From positions 1 through 33,145 of the forward strand of contig CALGKJ010000082.1 of NCBI GenBank assembly GCA_937930535.1: DNA of 33,145 nucleotides, read 5' to 3'. The stretch comes from an uncultured Clostridia bacterium (GTDB taxonomy: Bacteria > Bacillota > Clostridia > Lutisporales > Lutisporaceae). Shown here in pieces: positions 1 through 7,657 of the stretch. Below the pieces are notes generated by a model. It was given only the letters and a program-made list of their open reading frames with translations. It had not been told where the DNA came from and did no database searches. The position numbers and the translations under genes were made by a program. The first letter of the stretch is position 1; each line of letters begins with the position of its first letter.

Positions 1-54
1 AATCTCTTTGTGAGAAACAACTGGAATATTTTAATTTGATGTTGTTTCTCTATA
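1..54 (+). repeat. Palindromic repeat copy R1 (A-B type, truncated by window edge)
   Basis: This is the B hairpin of the window's repeat family. The arms GAGAAACAAC (12-21) and GTTGTTTCTC (41-50) are perfect complements, and the copy ends in the family terminus TCTCTATA. The first bases, AATCTC, match the end of the A module, so a full A-B composite probably extends left of the window. It lies just upstream of the small plus-strand ORF, in its probable leader. Confidence 0.8.
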
Positions 55-90
55 TTATTTATAGACCTAATATGAATGGAGTTGAATAGT

Positions 91-282
91 TTGAAGGCAA
101 TAGAAAGAGAAGTACAGGTTGGAATAGTTGACAAGGATACAAAGGAACTAATAAAAATATATCCTGAAAGAGTTAAAGGGGATTTTAATGAAATCAAGGA
201 AGCTGTTATGACATGGTATTATAAGCAGGGATGTGAGAATGAAGATAAAATGCGTAATTATACAGTGGATATAATTGACTAA
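91..282 (+). CDS. Small uncharacterised protein, about 63 residues
   Basis: I do not recognise this family. It is the only plausible plus-strand gene in the window. An ATG at 76 gives 68 residues. A TTG at 91 is better placed, because GGAG at 77-80 lies 10 bases upstream of it. The product is soluble and charged, with no signal peptide or membrane segment. It has a KDTKELIKIYP stretch and a C-terminal half reading MTWYYKQGCENE with one cysteine. It converges on the STAS-like gene, and a shared perfect hairpin lies between the two stops. The upstream region holds a palindromic repeat, so no promoter can be assigned. That it is real rests on the ribosome binding site, the terminator and protein-like composition; comparison with relatives would be decisive. 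Confidence 0.55.
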   Translation: MKAIEREVQVGIVDKDTKELIKIYPERVKGDFNEIKEAVMTWYYKQGCENEDKMRNYTVDIID

Positions 283-289
283 TATCTGT

Positions 290-313
290 AAGCTGCATAT
301 TATTATGCAGCTT
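290..313. terminator. Bidirectional stem-loop between convergent genes
   Basis: A perfect 10-bp stem, AAGCTGCATA / TATGCAGCTT, with a 4-base TTAT loop lies between the plus-strand small ORF stop (282) and the minus-strand STAS-like ORF stop (318). U-tracts are short on both sides, so its efficiency is uncertain. Confidence 0.65.
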
Positions 314-317
314 TGTA

Positions 318-677
318 TCAAATAAGCTGCATGGCCTCTTCCATGCTTGAAAGTATTTTAATATCCTTATTCTGAGAATTGTTGCTTTTTATGAGATTTC
401 TTGCATAAGAATTTTGTGCTTCATCCCCTATAAAGAAAAATCTTTTAAAGGGAGTGCTGTAGCATAGTTTAATAAATTTTTGAATCATCGGTATTATAAA
501 AAGTGAAGCTGGTACTACAGTTTTTCCGCACAGTATGAATGTATACTGGTTTGTATCTATTTCTCTTATAATGCTTTGAAACTCGCTAATAATTTTAGCC
601 CCTTCGTTTAAGTCAACCTTACCTTTAATTTCGGCTATAAGAACCTTATCATCTGAGATATTTTTAAATTCATGCAT
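318..677 (-). CDS. Small STAS/SpoIIAA-like protein (putative)
   Basis: The start at 677 (ATG, 119 residues) is chosen because AGGTG lies six bases upstream. A GTG at 686 would overlap that ribosome binding site. The length and the order of hydrophobic strands (VLIAEIKGKVDL, YTFILCGK, RFFFIGDE, DIKILSSMEEAMQLI) resemble the STAS-like alpha/beta fold of anti-sigma-antagonist relatives. The final SSMEEAMQLI helix is typical of SpoIIAA-like proteins. The conserved phosphorylatable Ser of true SpoIIAA is not evident, so an antagonist role is not supported. It lies downstream of spo0A in the same direction but is separated by a strong terminator and a structured repeat, so co-transcription is unlikely. 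Confidence 0.55.
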   Translation of the reverse strand: MHEFKNISDDKVLIAEIKGKVDLNEGAKIISEFQSIIREIDTNQYTFILCGKTVVPASLFIIPMIQKFIKLCYSTPFKRFFFIGDEAQNSYARNLIKSNNSQNKDIKILSSMEEAMQLI

Positions 678-704
678 TTCATTCACCTACTAATATATAA
701 TTTC

Positions 705-807
705 AGGGAAGCAACCATAAAACTTAACTTATTCATGGGTTAGGCATTGCTTCCCTCCTAGGTTTTTAGCTTGGTATAATTTAAGTTTTAAGCTAAAAAC
801 CTATAGT
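705..807 (-). repeat. Structured about 100-bp element, copy 1
   Basis: One of two copies of a conserved element (the other is at 15101-15201, opposite orientation). Read on the plus strand it has an outer stem GGGAAGCAA (706-714) / TTGCTTCCC (747-755). Inside that stem AACCAT can pair with ATGGGTT. A second hairpin follows, AGGTTTTTAGCTT (760-772) / AAGCTAAAAACCT (790-802). The copies agree along nearly their whole length. It lies between the spo0A terminator and the STAS-like gene. It does not match any riboswitch consensus I know. It may be a non-autonomous mobile repeat or an RNA element. Confidence 0.75.
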
Positions 808-815
808 ACATTGTA

Positions 816-864
816 TTCAAAAAAGCAAAAGTCGAGAACCCCAGCTTTATGGAATGCTCAACTT
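816..864 (-). terminator. Rho-independent terminator of spo0A
   Basis: Ten bases after the spo0A stop the transcript can fold AAGTTGAG (857-864) with CTCGACTT (829-836). The stem is extended by ATTCCA / TGGGGT with G-U pairs. It is followed by TTTTGCTTTTTT, encoded by the A-rich stretch 818-830. Confidence 0.85.
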
Positions 865-873
865 TATATATTA

Positions 874-1680
874 TTAGCCGATTTTTAATTCTAATCTCAG
901 TTTATCAGCTATCATAGCTATAAATTCACTGTTTGTAGGTTTTCCTTTTACATTATGTATAGTGTAACCAAATAAATTGCTTATAGTTTCTACTCTTCCC
1001 CTGCTCCATGCAACCTCGATAGCATGACGTATTGCTCTTTCCACTCTGCTGGGTGTTGTATTATACTTTATTGATATTGATGGATATAGTTCTTTTGTGA
1101 CCGCACTAAGTATTTCCATATTATTAACCACCATTGTAATGGCTTCTCTTAAATAAATATAACCCTTTATATGTGCAGGAACACCTATTTCATGTATCAT
1201 ATTTGTTATTGCTGTTTCAAGCTCATGAGGTGTTGACGATGCCATTAATCCCACCGCTGAAGCCTGTACATAGCTCTTTCTTTCAGGCTCATCTGTTTTT
1301 ATGCCTACACATTGTCTGATTCTCTTTGAGAATACTTCCATATCAAAGGGTTTTACTACATAGTATTCGGCCCCTAAGCTTAAAGCTCTTTGAGTAATTT
1401 TATCCTGACCTACCGCCGACAATACTAGAATATTAGGACGTACTTCTAAATCAATGGTATTTAATTTTTCTAAAACTCCAAGTCCATCAAGATGCGGCAT
1501 AATTATATCTAATATTATTATGTCTGGTTTAATAGTTTTAAGCATCTCTATAACTTCAAGCCCATCCTTTGCTACCCCTACCACTTCAAAATCTGGTTGA
1601 GCGTTAAGATATTCACTTAGTATGCTGCAAAAATCCTTGTTATCATCAGCAATCATTATTTTGACTTTATCGAAATTCAT
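874..1680 (-). CDS. spo0A: Stage 0 sporulation protein A, response regulator
   Basis: Spo0A is the master regulator of sporulation entry. When phosphorylated it dimerises and binds TGTCGAA boxes. The receiver domain fills residues 1-120: acidic pair D12-D13, phospho-acceptor D58 in LDIIMP, a conserved serine in VLSAVG and K110 in VVKPF. The C-terminal DNA-binding domain follows a short linker and holds the family hallmark [15 protein letters not shown]. The 268-residue length is normal. The start at 1680 is preferred because GGGAGG sits just upstream of it, whereas an upstream ATG at 1695 overlaps that site. It is the last gene of the argR-recN-spoIVB-spo0A series. It has its own upstream control region with three Spo0A boxes and a sigma-H promoter, and a strong terminator. 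Confidence 0.98.
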   Translation of the reverse strand: MNFDKVKIMIADDNKDFCSILSEYLNAQPDFEVVGVAKDGLEVIEMLKTIKPDIIILDIIMPHLDGLGVLEKLNTIDLEVRPNILVLSAVGQDKITQRALSLGAEYYVVKPFDMEVFSKRIRQCVGIKTDEPERKSYVQASAVGLMASSTPHELETAITNMIHEIGVPAHIKGYIYLREAITMVVNNMEILSAVTKELYPSISIKYNTTPSRVERAIRHAIEVAWSRGRVETISNLFGYTIHNVKGKPTNSEFIAMIADKLRLELKIG

Positions 1681-1713
1681 TAGTATACCTCCCATTTTAG
1701 TTTTGCATTAGTT

Positions 1714-1742
1714 TAATTCGACAAAGCTATTCCATTTCCTGC
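1714..1742 (-). promoter_or_regulatory. Sigma-H-type promoter of spo0A overlapping a Spo0A box
   Basis: On the minus strand GCAGGAAAT is followed after 11 bases by GTCGAATTA, matching the sigma-H pattern RnAGGAwWW-N11-12-RnnGAATww. The -10 element shares bases with the Spo0A box TGTCGAA (1717-1723). Transcription would start about 25 bases ahead of the spo0A ATG. The Bacillus subtilis spo0A gene is also driven by a sigma-H promoter with Spo0A boxes (established knowledge). Use of this site here is inferred. Confidence 0.7.
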
Positions 1743-1918
1743 TATTTTCTACCATTAATCTTTCTATTTTTTCAAACAAATTACAACACCCATATTCGAC
1801 AGCTAAATTAGTGTGAATTATTTATTATTTTAAACAAAGCTTTATCATATCTTATTTAATGGCGCATTTGCTCTTCAATATCCTATTTATTATATTGAGT
1901 TTGTAACAGCGTTCGACA
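1717..1918 (-). promoter_or_regulatory. spo0A control region with three Spo0A boxes
   Basis: The 314-base gap between spoIVB and spo0A contains the exact 7-mer TGTCGAA three times on the minus strand, at 1717-1723, 1795-1801 and 1912-1918. The proximal box overlaps the sigma-H -10 element. The distal one lies about 240 bases from the start codon. All three share orientation with spo0A. This is consistent with autoregulation. I see nothing else gene-like in this gap besides the spoIVB terminator at its far end. Confidence 0.75.
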
Positions 1919-1932
1919 TTTTTCTATATATA

Positions 1933-2015
1933 TGCAAAAAAATATTTTTTGTTCTAAAAAAAATTTTATAAAATAAAGGCTGTTGAAGACAGTTTTACTG
2001 CCCAGCAACAGCCTT
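1933..2015 (-). terminator. Terminator of spoIVB, overlapping its last codons
   Basis: AAGGCTGTTG formed by the last codons of spoIVB (2006-2015) pairs perfectly with CAACAGCCTT encoded at 1976-1985. A U-rich tract follows, encoded by the A-rich stretch 1933-1975. The 5' arm is inside the coding sequence. Confidence 0.85.
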
Positions 2016-3308
2016 ATATGAACTTATTATATCAATTTCGGCCTCTTTTAACATCCACTCTATAAAAATTCCATAGCCTTTTGAGGGATCATTTATCAAA
2101 ACGTGTGTTACTGCTCCTATCAGTCTGTCATCTTGAATAATAGGACTTCCTGACATACCTTGCACTATTCCACCTGTTTTTTCTAATAACCTTGGATCTG
2201 TTATTTTTATAAGCATACTTTTAGAACTGGAGCTATTTTGATGATTAACTTTTTGTATTTCAATGTCATACTCCTCTATTTGGCTCCCCTCTATAGTTGT
2301 AAGTATTTTTGCCGGTCCCTCTTTAACTTGATGGCTCAAACCAATTGATATAGGCTTGATGTTTTTGTCCTGCTTATATCTATTTAATTTTCCATAAATT
2401 CCATATGCTGTGTTTTTATCTACACTTCCATATGGATCATCGCCATCATAGAATAAACCAACTATTTCTCCTGGTATAGTTTTTCTTGCTTTTTGTACCG
2501 ATGCCACAGTTGATTTTAATATGCTGCCTTTATTTATATCAACCAACATACCTGAATCTATATCTGTTATACCATGGCCTAGTGCTCCAAAAGCTTTGGA
2601 TTTAGGATCGTAAAATGTCATGGTACCTACCCCGGCTATACTATCTCTAACCCATAGACCAATTTTATACATTCCGTCATCCTCACTTAAGACAGGTACT
2701 ACATTAAGTTCAATTTTGTTATCTCCTCTTTTTATTAAAACCTTGACAGGCTTTTCTTTTTCTTTGCGAGTGTTTAAATATTGAGTTATGTCTCTTTCTT
2801 TTTCTATCGGGTTATTATCAATTTGCAATATGGTATCCCCTATTTCAAAGCCTGCATCTGCGGCAGGGCTGTGTTTCTTACCATTTTGTGTGCTTATACT
2901 GGACATCCCTACCACTAATACTCCCTTAGCTTCTATTTTAACTCCTATGGCTTCTCCAGAGGGAATAAGCTTTAAATCAGGCATTACATTAAGAGCTACA
3001 TTTTTTATAGGAAGCAGATTGAAAAGCTTTACCTTGCCATTAATCTTTCCCTGATTATTACCATAAATCATGGTAAATGAAGACATAACTTCACTTGCAT
3101 TTTTTAAGTCTATGTGGTTTTGGTTATTGTTATCCAAAACTAGACTAAAAATGAAGCTATCATTTAACTTCGTACTCTGCCCTTGTATAACATTAATTTC
3201 TTCAGGGAAACTAAATATAGCTGCTATACAATTTGCAAATATAAATATTACTGCAAATATTGTCACATACAGAATAATTGATTTTCCGCTTTTTTTATGC
3301 AATAACAT
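1995..3308 (-). CDS. spoIVB: SpoIVB serine peptidase (S55), sigma-K checkpoint
   Basis: SpoIVB is secreted from the forespore into the intermembrane space. In Bacillus it cleaves SpoIVFA to release pro-sigma-K processing, and it also cleaves SpoIIQ. The protein starts with a signal-anchor (KSIILYVTIFAVIFIFANCI). A PDZ domain in the middle contains SPAADAGFEIGDTILQIDN. The S55 peptidase domain holds the His-containing GALGHGITDIDSG and the catalytic Ser motif GMSGSPII. The ATG at 3308 is preceded by AGGAG. An ATG at 3344 (449 residues) has only weak AAGAGAA, so I prefer 3308, but the spacing of four bases is short and the choice is not certain. It sits between recN and spo0A, as in Bacillus. 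Confidence 0.95.
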   Translation of the reverse strand: MLLHKKSGKSIILYVTIFAVIFIFANCIAAIFSFPEEINVIQGQSTKLNDSFIFSLVLDNNNQNHIDLKNASEVMSSFTMIYGNNQGKINGKVKLFNLLPIKNVALNVMPDLKLIPSGEAIGVKIEAKGVLVVGMSSISTQNGKKHSPAADAGFEIGDTILQIDNNPIEKERDITQYLNTRKEKEKPVKVLIKRGDNKIELNVVPVLSEDDGMYKIGLWVRDSIAGVGTMTFYDPKSKAFGALGHGITDIDSGMLVDINKGSILKSTVASVQKARKTIPGEIVGLFYDGDDPYGSVDKNTAYGIYGKLNRYKQDKNIKPISIGLSHQVKEGPAKILTTIEGSQIEEYDIEIQKVNHQNSSSSKSMLIKITDPRLLEKTGGIVQGMSGSPIIQDDRLIGAVTHVLINDPSKGYGIFIEWMLKEAEIDIISSYKAVAGQ

Positions 3309-3435
3309 CACTCTCCTGTTTCCCCAGAAGAGTCTATCCTTCATTAATAATTTCTCTTAATTAAGTTAACCTTTTTAATCTCTTATTATTCTTTTAATAC
3401 TTGACTAATCATACTTGTTTTTCATGTAATAAATA

Positions 3436-3468
3436 ATCATTCATTGAGTTATTATCTGAATGAATGAT
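3436..3468. repeat. 10-bp inverted repeat upstream of spoIVB
   Basis: ATCATTCATT (3436-3445) and AATGAATGAT (3459-3468) are perfect complements 13 bases apart in the recN-spoIVB gap. They could be an operator for spoIVB or a secondary stem following the recN terminator; the sequence alone does not decide. Confidence 0.5.
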
Positions 3469-3471
3469 GAA

Positions 3472-3513
3472 GAATAGCAAATAATCACCTTTAAAGGTGA
3501 TTATTTGCTATTC
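3472..3513. terminator. 21-bp perfect palindrome at the recN stop codon
   Basis: The segment reads identically on both strands over 42 bases (outer GAATAGCAAA, centre CACCTTTAAAGGTG). It includes the recN stop and the preceding Ser-Lys codons. As RNA it forms a very long hairpin. The following U content is modest (TTCTTCATTC), so it may protect the transcript end as much as terminate. Confidence 0.7.
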
Positions 3514-5186
3514 TTTATGAGTTCCTTGGCATGATTTAAGGAGGATTTATTATTAATATCTCCGCCCATCATTCTTGCAACTTCAATAACTCTTTCTTCC
3601 TTATTTAATACTTTAAGCTTTGTACTTGTCTTATTGTCTTCTATAGTTTTTTGTATAAGAATGTGATTTTGACCAAAAGATGCTATTTGTGGTAAATGAG
3701 TTATACAAATAGTTTGTACATTTTTAGATATAGCTTTAATTTTTTGACCCACCAGAGTTGCAGTAATACCGCCAATTCCTGCATCTACTTCATCAAACAC
3801 TATGCAGGACAGTCTCTCAGTATTAGACAATGCGTTTTTGATTGCCAGCATTATTCTGGACATTTCACCACCTGAGGCTATTTTATTCAGGGGCTTTTCC
3901 GGCTCACCAGGATTTGGCGAAATCATAAATTCAACCTTATCTATTCCCTTTACGCTTATAATTTTATCATCTGACTCAACTATTATTTTAAATGCGGCAC
4001 CCTGCATGTTTAAGTCTTGCAGTTCTTTTTCAACTAGCTTTTCCAGCTTGGCTGCTGATTTTTTTCGCAGCTCAGATAATTCACTTGCTTTTTGAATATA
4101 AGATTTTTTTAATTCTTCCAGCTTTTTTTCAAGCTCAGTTGCCAGCTTTTCGCTGTTTATGAGTTCTTCCTTTTGAGCTGCTGATTTATCTCTATATTCT
4201 AGTATTTCACTTATAGTACTTCCGTATTTACGCTTTAATTTATTAATAAGATCCAATCGTTCTTCAATTAGATCTATTTCGCTGTCATTAAACTCTATAT
4301 TGTCTCTATAGCTGCGGATATCATTTTTCAAATCTTCTAATTGATATACTGCACCCTCCAGTGTATCCTTGAAGCTATTTAGATTCATGTCTATAAACGC
4401 TGCTTCTGATAATAATGATGTACACTGGTTTAGGATATCTATTAAGGCTGGTAAATTGCCTTCTCCCTTAAATATCTTTTGATAAGCAGCACTAATATTT
4501 TTAAACAGCTTTTCTGAATTGGACAGCAGGATTTTTCTGCTTTTTAAATCATTTTCCTCTTCTGCTCTCAGTTTTGAACTGTCTATTTCATTAATTTGAA
4601 AATTCAAGAGATCCAGACGTCTTTCTCTTTCTGCTGTGTTTCCGCATATATCTTCAAGCTTTTTTTCAGCTTCCCTTATCATTGATATTAACTGTTTAAT
4701 ATCATCCTTACAGGTATTTATCAATGAATCACCAAAATTATCAACAAAGTCCATATGCTTTGCTGAATTTAAAAGCAGCTGATGTTCATTTTGTCCAACT
4801 ATATCGACAATGCTTTCAGTTATACTCCTAAGCATGGAAAGTGTAACAATTTGACCGTTAATGCGGCTGATGCTTCTTCCCGAAGTATTAACTTCTCTTG
4901 TTATTAACAGCATATTGTCCTCTTCAAGGCTTAGTCCGTAGGAGTCAAGAATATCTTGCAGCTCATCAATATTGTTTATTGCAAACAGTGCCTCAATAAC
5001 TGCTTTGGCAGCCCCTTGTCTTATATCCTCTTTATTTAACCTGCCGCCAACTACAGCTTGTATCGCATCTATTACCAATGACTTTCCGGCACCTGTTTCA
5101 CCTGTGATAATATTAAGGTCAGTTGTGAAATTAATTGTTTCCTGTTCAATTAATACATAGTTATTGATATTTAATTCTAGCAGCAT
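3501..5186 (-). CDS. recN: DNA repair protein RecN
   Basis: RecN is an SMC-like ATPase that gathers DNA ends in double-strand break repair. The N-terminal ATPase half has Walker A GETGAGKS at about residue 33. The middle 150-360 is a charged heptad-rich coiled coil. The C-terminal half has the ABC signature ASGGEMSRIMLAIK, Walker B CIVFDEVDAGIGG and the ITHLPQIAS motif. The 561-residue length is usual. The ATG at 5186 is chosen: it gives the conserved opening MLLELNINNYVLIE and has AGGTG six bases upstream. A GTG at 5195, directly abutting the argR stop, is less likely. Pairing with argR is conserved in Firmicutes. Confidence 0.97.
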   Translation of the reverse strand: MLLELNINNYVLIEQETINFTTDLNIITGETGAGKSLVIDAIQAVVGGRLNKEDIRQGAAKAVIEALFAINNIDELQDILDSYGLSLEEDNMLLITREVNTSGRSISRINGQIVTLSMLRSITESIVDIVGQNEHQLLLNSAKHMDFVDNFGDSLINTCKDDIKQLISMIREAEKKLEDICGNTAERERRLDLLNFQINEIDSSKLRAEEENDLKSRKILLSNSEKLFKNISAAYQKIFKGEGNLPALIDILNQCTSLLSEAAFIDMNLNSFKDTLEGAVYQLEDLKNDIRSYRDNIEFNDSEIDLIEERLDLINKLKRKYGSTISEILEYRDKSAAQKEELINSEKLATELEKKLEELKKSYIQKASELSELRKKSAAKLEKLVEKELQDLNMQGAAFKIIVESDDKIISVKGIDKVEFMISPNPGEPEKPLNKIASGGEMSRIMLAIKNALSNTERLSCIVFDEVDAGIGGITATLVGQKIKAISKNVQTICITHLPQIASFGQNHILIQKTIEDNKTSTKLKVLNKEERVIEVARMMGGDINNKSSLNHAKELIKNSK

Positions 5187-5195
5187 GCATTTCAC

Positions 5196-5645
5196 CTATT
5201 TCATCAGCTTTTTAAATCTTTCCATTACATGTTCAACACTTGCAGCGTCTCTAATCAAAATAAATATAGTATCATCACCTGCTAATGTTCCAACAATATC
5301 CTTAATATCAAAGACATCTATGGCCTCACAAGCAGCTCCGGCAGCTCCTGAGAAGGTCTTTATTACTATTATATTGCCAGCATAATCAATGCTCAGCATA
5401 GATTCTGAAAAAACCTTTACAAGTCTTTCACTTAACATTGTATCATGCTCTTTTAATGCAGCATATTTATATTTTCCGTTTTCAGATAATACTTTAATTA
5501 GTCTTAACTCTTTAATATCTCTTGATACAGTAGCTTGTGTAACGTTAAACCCATTTTTCTTAAGTTCATCTGCCAATTCTTCTTGAGTCTCTACAATATT
5601 TCGATCAATGATCTCAAGTATTTTTGCATGTCTGGAAATTTTCAT
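5196..5645 (-). CDS. argR: Arginine repressor ArgR/AhrC
   Basis: ArgR is an arginine-responsive hexameric repressor of arginine biosynthesis genes. Residues 1-70 form the winged helix-turn-helix ([20 protein letters not shown] followed by [10 protein letters not shown]). Residues 80-149 form the oligomerisation and arginine-binding domain with [11 protein letters not shown] and [10 protein letters not shown], the latter carrying the Asp pair that contacts arginine. The 149-residue length is normal. GAGGAGGT precedes the ATG. The recN start follows its stop with essentially no gap, so the two are co-transcribed. I saw no clear ARG box nearby. Confidence 0.97.
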   Translation of the reverse strand: MKISRHAKILEIIDRNIVETQEELADELKKNGFNVTQATVSRDIKELRLIKVLSENGKYKYAALKEHDTMLSERLVKVFSESMLSIDYAGNIIVIKTFSGAAGAACEAIDVFDIKDIVGTLAGDDTIFILIRDAASVEHVMERFKKLMK

Positions 5646-5664
5646 ATTTTACCTCCTCAAAATA

Positions 5665-6531
5665 CTAACAATTTTTGTAATTCATTCTTTCTGTCATTTT
5701 TCTTCTTAATACATCAAAAAAGTTTCTTTTATTTAGCTTTATTAAATTTGCATTATATTGAGATTTCCTGACAGTTACAATATCTCCCGGCTTAAGCTTG
5801 TATCCATGCTGTCCATCAACTGTAAGCATAACTTCTGTGCTGTTTTCACAAACCTCAACCTTGACTACATCCTCCTCAGCTACTACGATTGATCTGGAAT
5901 GTAGTGAATGGGGACATATGGGCGTAATTATCAGTACTTTTACCAATGGACTAACAATGGGTCCTCCCGCTGATAATGAATATGCGGTTGAACCTGTGGG
6001 ACTGCATATTAACAGACCATCAGCAGCATATAAATCAACAAAATTATCATTTATAAAAAGTGAACAACTGATTATTCTTGAGAAAGTACCCCTCGCAATT
6101 CCAATGTCATTTAAAGCTGTAAATTTACCAAGCAGAATATTGTCCTTTTCTACGCTGGCTTCCAGCATCATTCTTTTTTCTATTCTATATTCTCTAGTTA
6201 TAACCTTTTCTAATACCGAGTACATATCCTGGACTTCTGTTTCGGTAAGAAAGCCCAAGTGACCCAAATTAATGCCAAACAGCGGCACACCATAAAGACA
6301 TGATTGTCTCGCAATATTAAGAAGCGTTCCATCGCCCCCTAATACAATTATCACATCAGCAGTAGAGTACATATATTCAATGGGATGCGATAATTCAGGC
6401 ATACTCAGCTTATGTGCAATAGTTTCGTTTAGTATTATCTCCTGCTTCTTATCACTAAGCCATTTTACTATACCTTCTGTAATACTCAAGTCAATATCCT
6501 TACTAAGATTAGGTATTATGCCGAATTTCAT
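5665..6531 (-). CDS. nadK: NAD kinase
   Basis: NadK phosphorylates NAD+ to NADP+. The GGDGT motif with following LLNIAR occurs near residue 75. It is followed by FGINLGHLGFLTE, the LNDIGIARG loop (usually NE in the family, here ND) and the glycine-rich DGLLICSPTGSTAYSLSAGG stretch. The 288 residues match the family. The start has GAAGGTG about 12 bases upstream, a loose spacing. It lies between tlyA and argR, 19 bases ahead of argR, so argR and recN are probably read from the same transcript. This tlyA-nadK-argR arrangement is common in Clostridia. Confidence 0.96.
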   Translation of the reverse strand: MKFGIIPNLSKDIDLSITEGIVKWLSDKKQEIILNETIAHKLSMPELSHPIEYMYSTADVIIVLGGDGTLLNIARQSCLYGVPLFGINLGHLGFLTETEVQDMYSVLEKVITREYRIEKRMMLEASVEKDNILLGKFTALNDIGIARGTFSRIISCSLFINDNFVDLYAADGLLICSPTGSTAYSLSAGGPIVSPLVKVLIITPICPHSLHSRSIVVAEEDVVKVEVCENSTEVMLTVDGQHGYKLKPGDIVTVRKSQYNANLIKLNKRNFFDVLRRKMTERMNYKNC

Positions 6532-6708
6532 AGTTTTGCGAACACCTTCCAGTCCTAATAGAAATATTTGTTATTTCCCGCATAATTATAAAAGTAATTC
6601 ACTATTTATAATTTTATATTAAATAAGAAATTTTATCCACTTTTTTTATAAAAAAAGTAAAGGTCAATGTACTTTTTAGTTAATCCAAGCAAATATCCCT
6701 TTTGAATT

Positions 6709-6749
6709 TATATAAAAAGGATGAAAACCTTTGTAAAGTTAACATCCTT
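6709..6749 (-). terminator. Terminator of tlyA
   Basis: Nine bases after the tlyA stop AAGGATG (encoded by 6743-6749) pairs with CATCCTT (6717-6723) around a 19-base loop, followed by TTTTATATAAA. The loop is long, so strength is moderate. Confidence 0.6.
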
Positions 6750-6757
6750 GATATTGT

Positions 6758-7573
6758 CTATAGAAAACCATTTGCTTCATCAACAATGCTGTCTATTACG
6801 TTGTTAATATCAATTATTCCATCAACTATATTTTCTTTTGAAATATACAGCAGATACTCAATATTTCCCTCTGGTCCTCTTATTGGCGAGTATGTAAGTC
6901 CTATAATGCTTAATGCTAAATCCTTCATGCAGAATTCTGTTATCTTTGTAATAACCTCATGATGTACACTCCGATCTCTTACAACACCTTTTTTACCTAC
7001 TTTTTCCTTACCTGCTTCAAACTGCGGCTTTATTAAGCATACGAGTCTGCCGTTTTCTTTAAGCAGGTCTTTAGCTGCTGGAAGCACCTTTGTCAGTGAT
7101 ATAAAAGAAACATCAATAGATGCAAAATCAGCTAATTCCTCAAGCATTGACGGTGTAACGTAGCGGATATTTGTTCTCTCCATGCATACAACTCTGCTAT
7201 CTGTTCTTAGTGACCATGCAAGCTGCCCATAACCTACATCGATTGCTGTAACCTTTACAGCACCATTCTTCAGCATACAGTCCGTAAAGCCTCCTGTTGA
7301 AGCACCTATATCAATTCCTATCAGCCCTTTAAGGCTTATACCGAAATGGTTTATTGCTTTTTCAAGCTTTAATCCTCCCCGGCTTACATATGGCAGCGCA
7401 TTGCCTTTTATCTCTATGGCTGAGTCTGCCGCTATCTTGGTACCGGGTTTATCAACCTTTAATCCATTAACATATACAATGCCTGACATAATTTGACTTC
7501 TAGCTTTTTCCCTGCTGTCTGTCATACCTTTTTCTGTGATTAATATATCAAGTCGTTCTTTTTTTCCTTCCAT
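6758..7573 (-). CDS. tlyA: TlyA-family rRNA 2'-O-methyltransferase / hemolysin-like protein
   Basis: TlyA proteins methylate rRNA 2'-hydroxyls. The annotation 'hemolysin' is historical. An S4 RNA-binding domain occupies about residues 4-65 (ERLDILITEKGMTDSREKAR, GIVYVNGLKVDKPG). An FtsJ-type methyltransferase follows, with SAM motif GIDIGASTGGFTDCMLKNGA and KPQFEAGKEKVGKKGVVRD. The ATG at 7573 has AAAGGAG just upstream. An in-frame ATG at 7600 would add nine residues unlike the family. It is the Bacillus yqxC position between dxs and argR. Confidence 0.95.
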   Translation of the reverse strand: MEGKKERLDILITEKGMTDSREKARSQIMSGIVYVNGLKVDKPGTKIAADSAIEIKGNALPYVSRGGLKLEKAINHFGISLKGLIGIDIGASTGGFTDCMLKNGAVKVTAIDVGYGQLAWSLRTDSRVVCMERTNIRYVTPSMLEELADFASIDVSFISLTKVLPAAKDLLKENGRLVCLIKPQFEAGKEKVGKKGVVRDRSVHHEVITKITEFCMKDLALSIIGLTYSPIRGPEGNIEYLLYISKENIVDGIIDINNVIDSIVDEANGFL

Positions 7574-7657
7574 GGCTGCTCCTTTCAAAAAAAACGCCAC
7601 AGCCTGAGCTGTAATTTTATAAATAAACTATATAGAAAGCAGCTTCTAAAGGATATT

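Noticed and set aside
705-807. Cyclic-di-GMP or other known riboswitch
   Set aside because: The conserved cores of the c-di-GMP-I, ydaO, THF, preQ1 and fluoride classes as I recall them are not present.
5798-6262. 154-codon plus-strand ORF
   Set aside because: It lies wholly antisense to nadK, has a serine/threonine-rich shadow composition and no ribosome binding site.
6639-6658. 20-bp A/T palindrome upstream of nadK
   Set aside because: ACTTTTTTTA and its complement form a palindrome largely of T and A runs, easily arising by chance in this AT-rich gap.
6758-7573. Hemolysin toxin
   Set aside because: The S4 plus FtsJ-type methyltransferase architecture supports rRNA methylation; the hemolysin label is historical.
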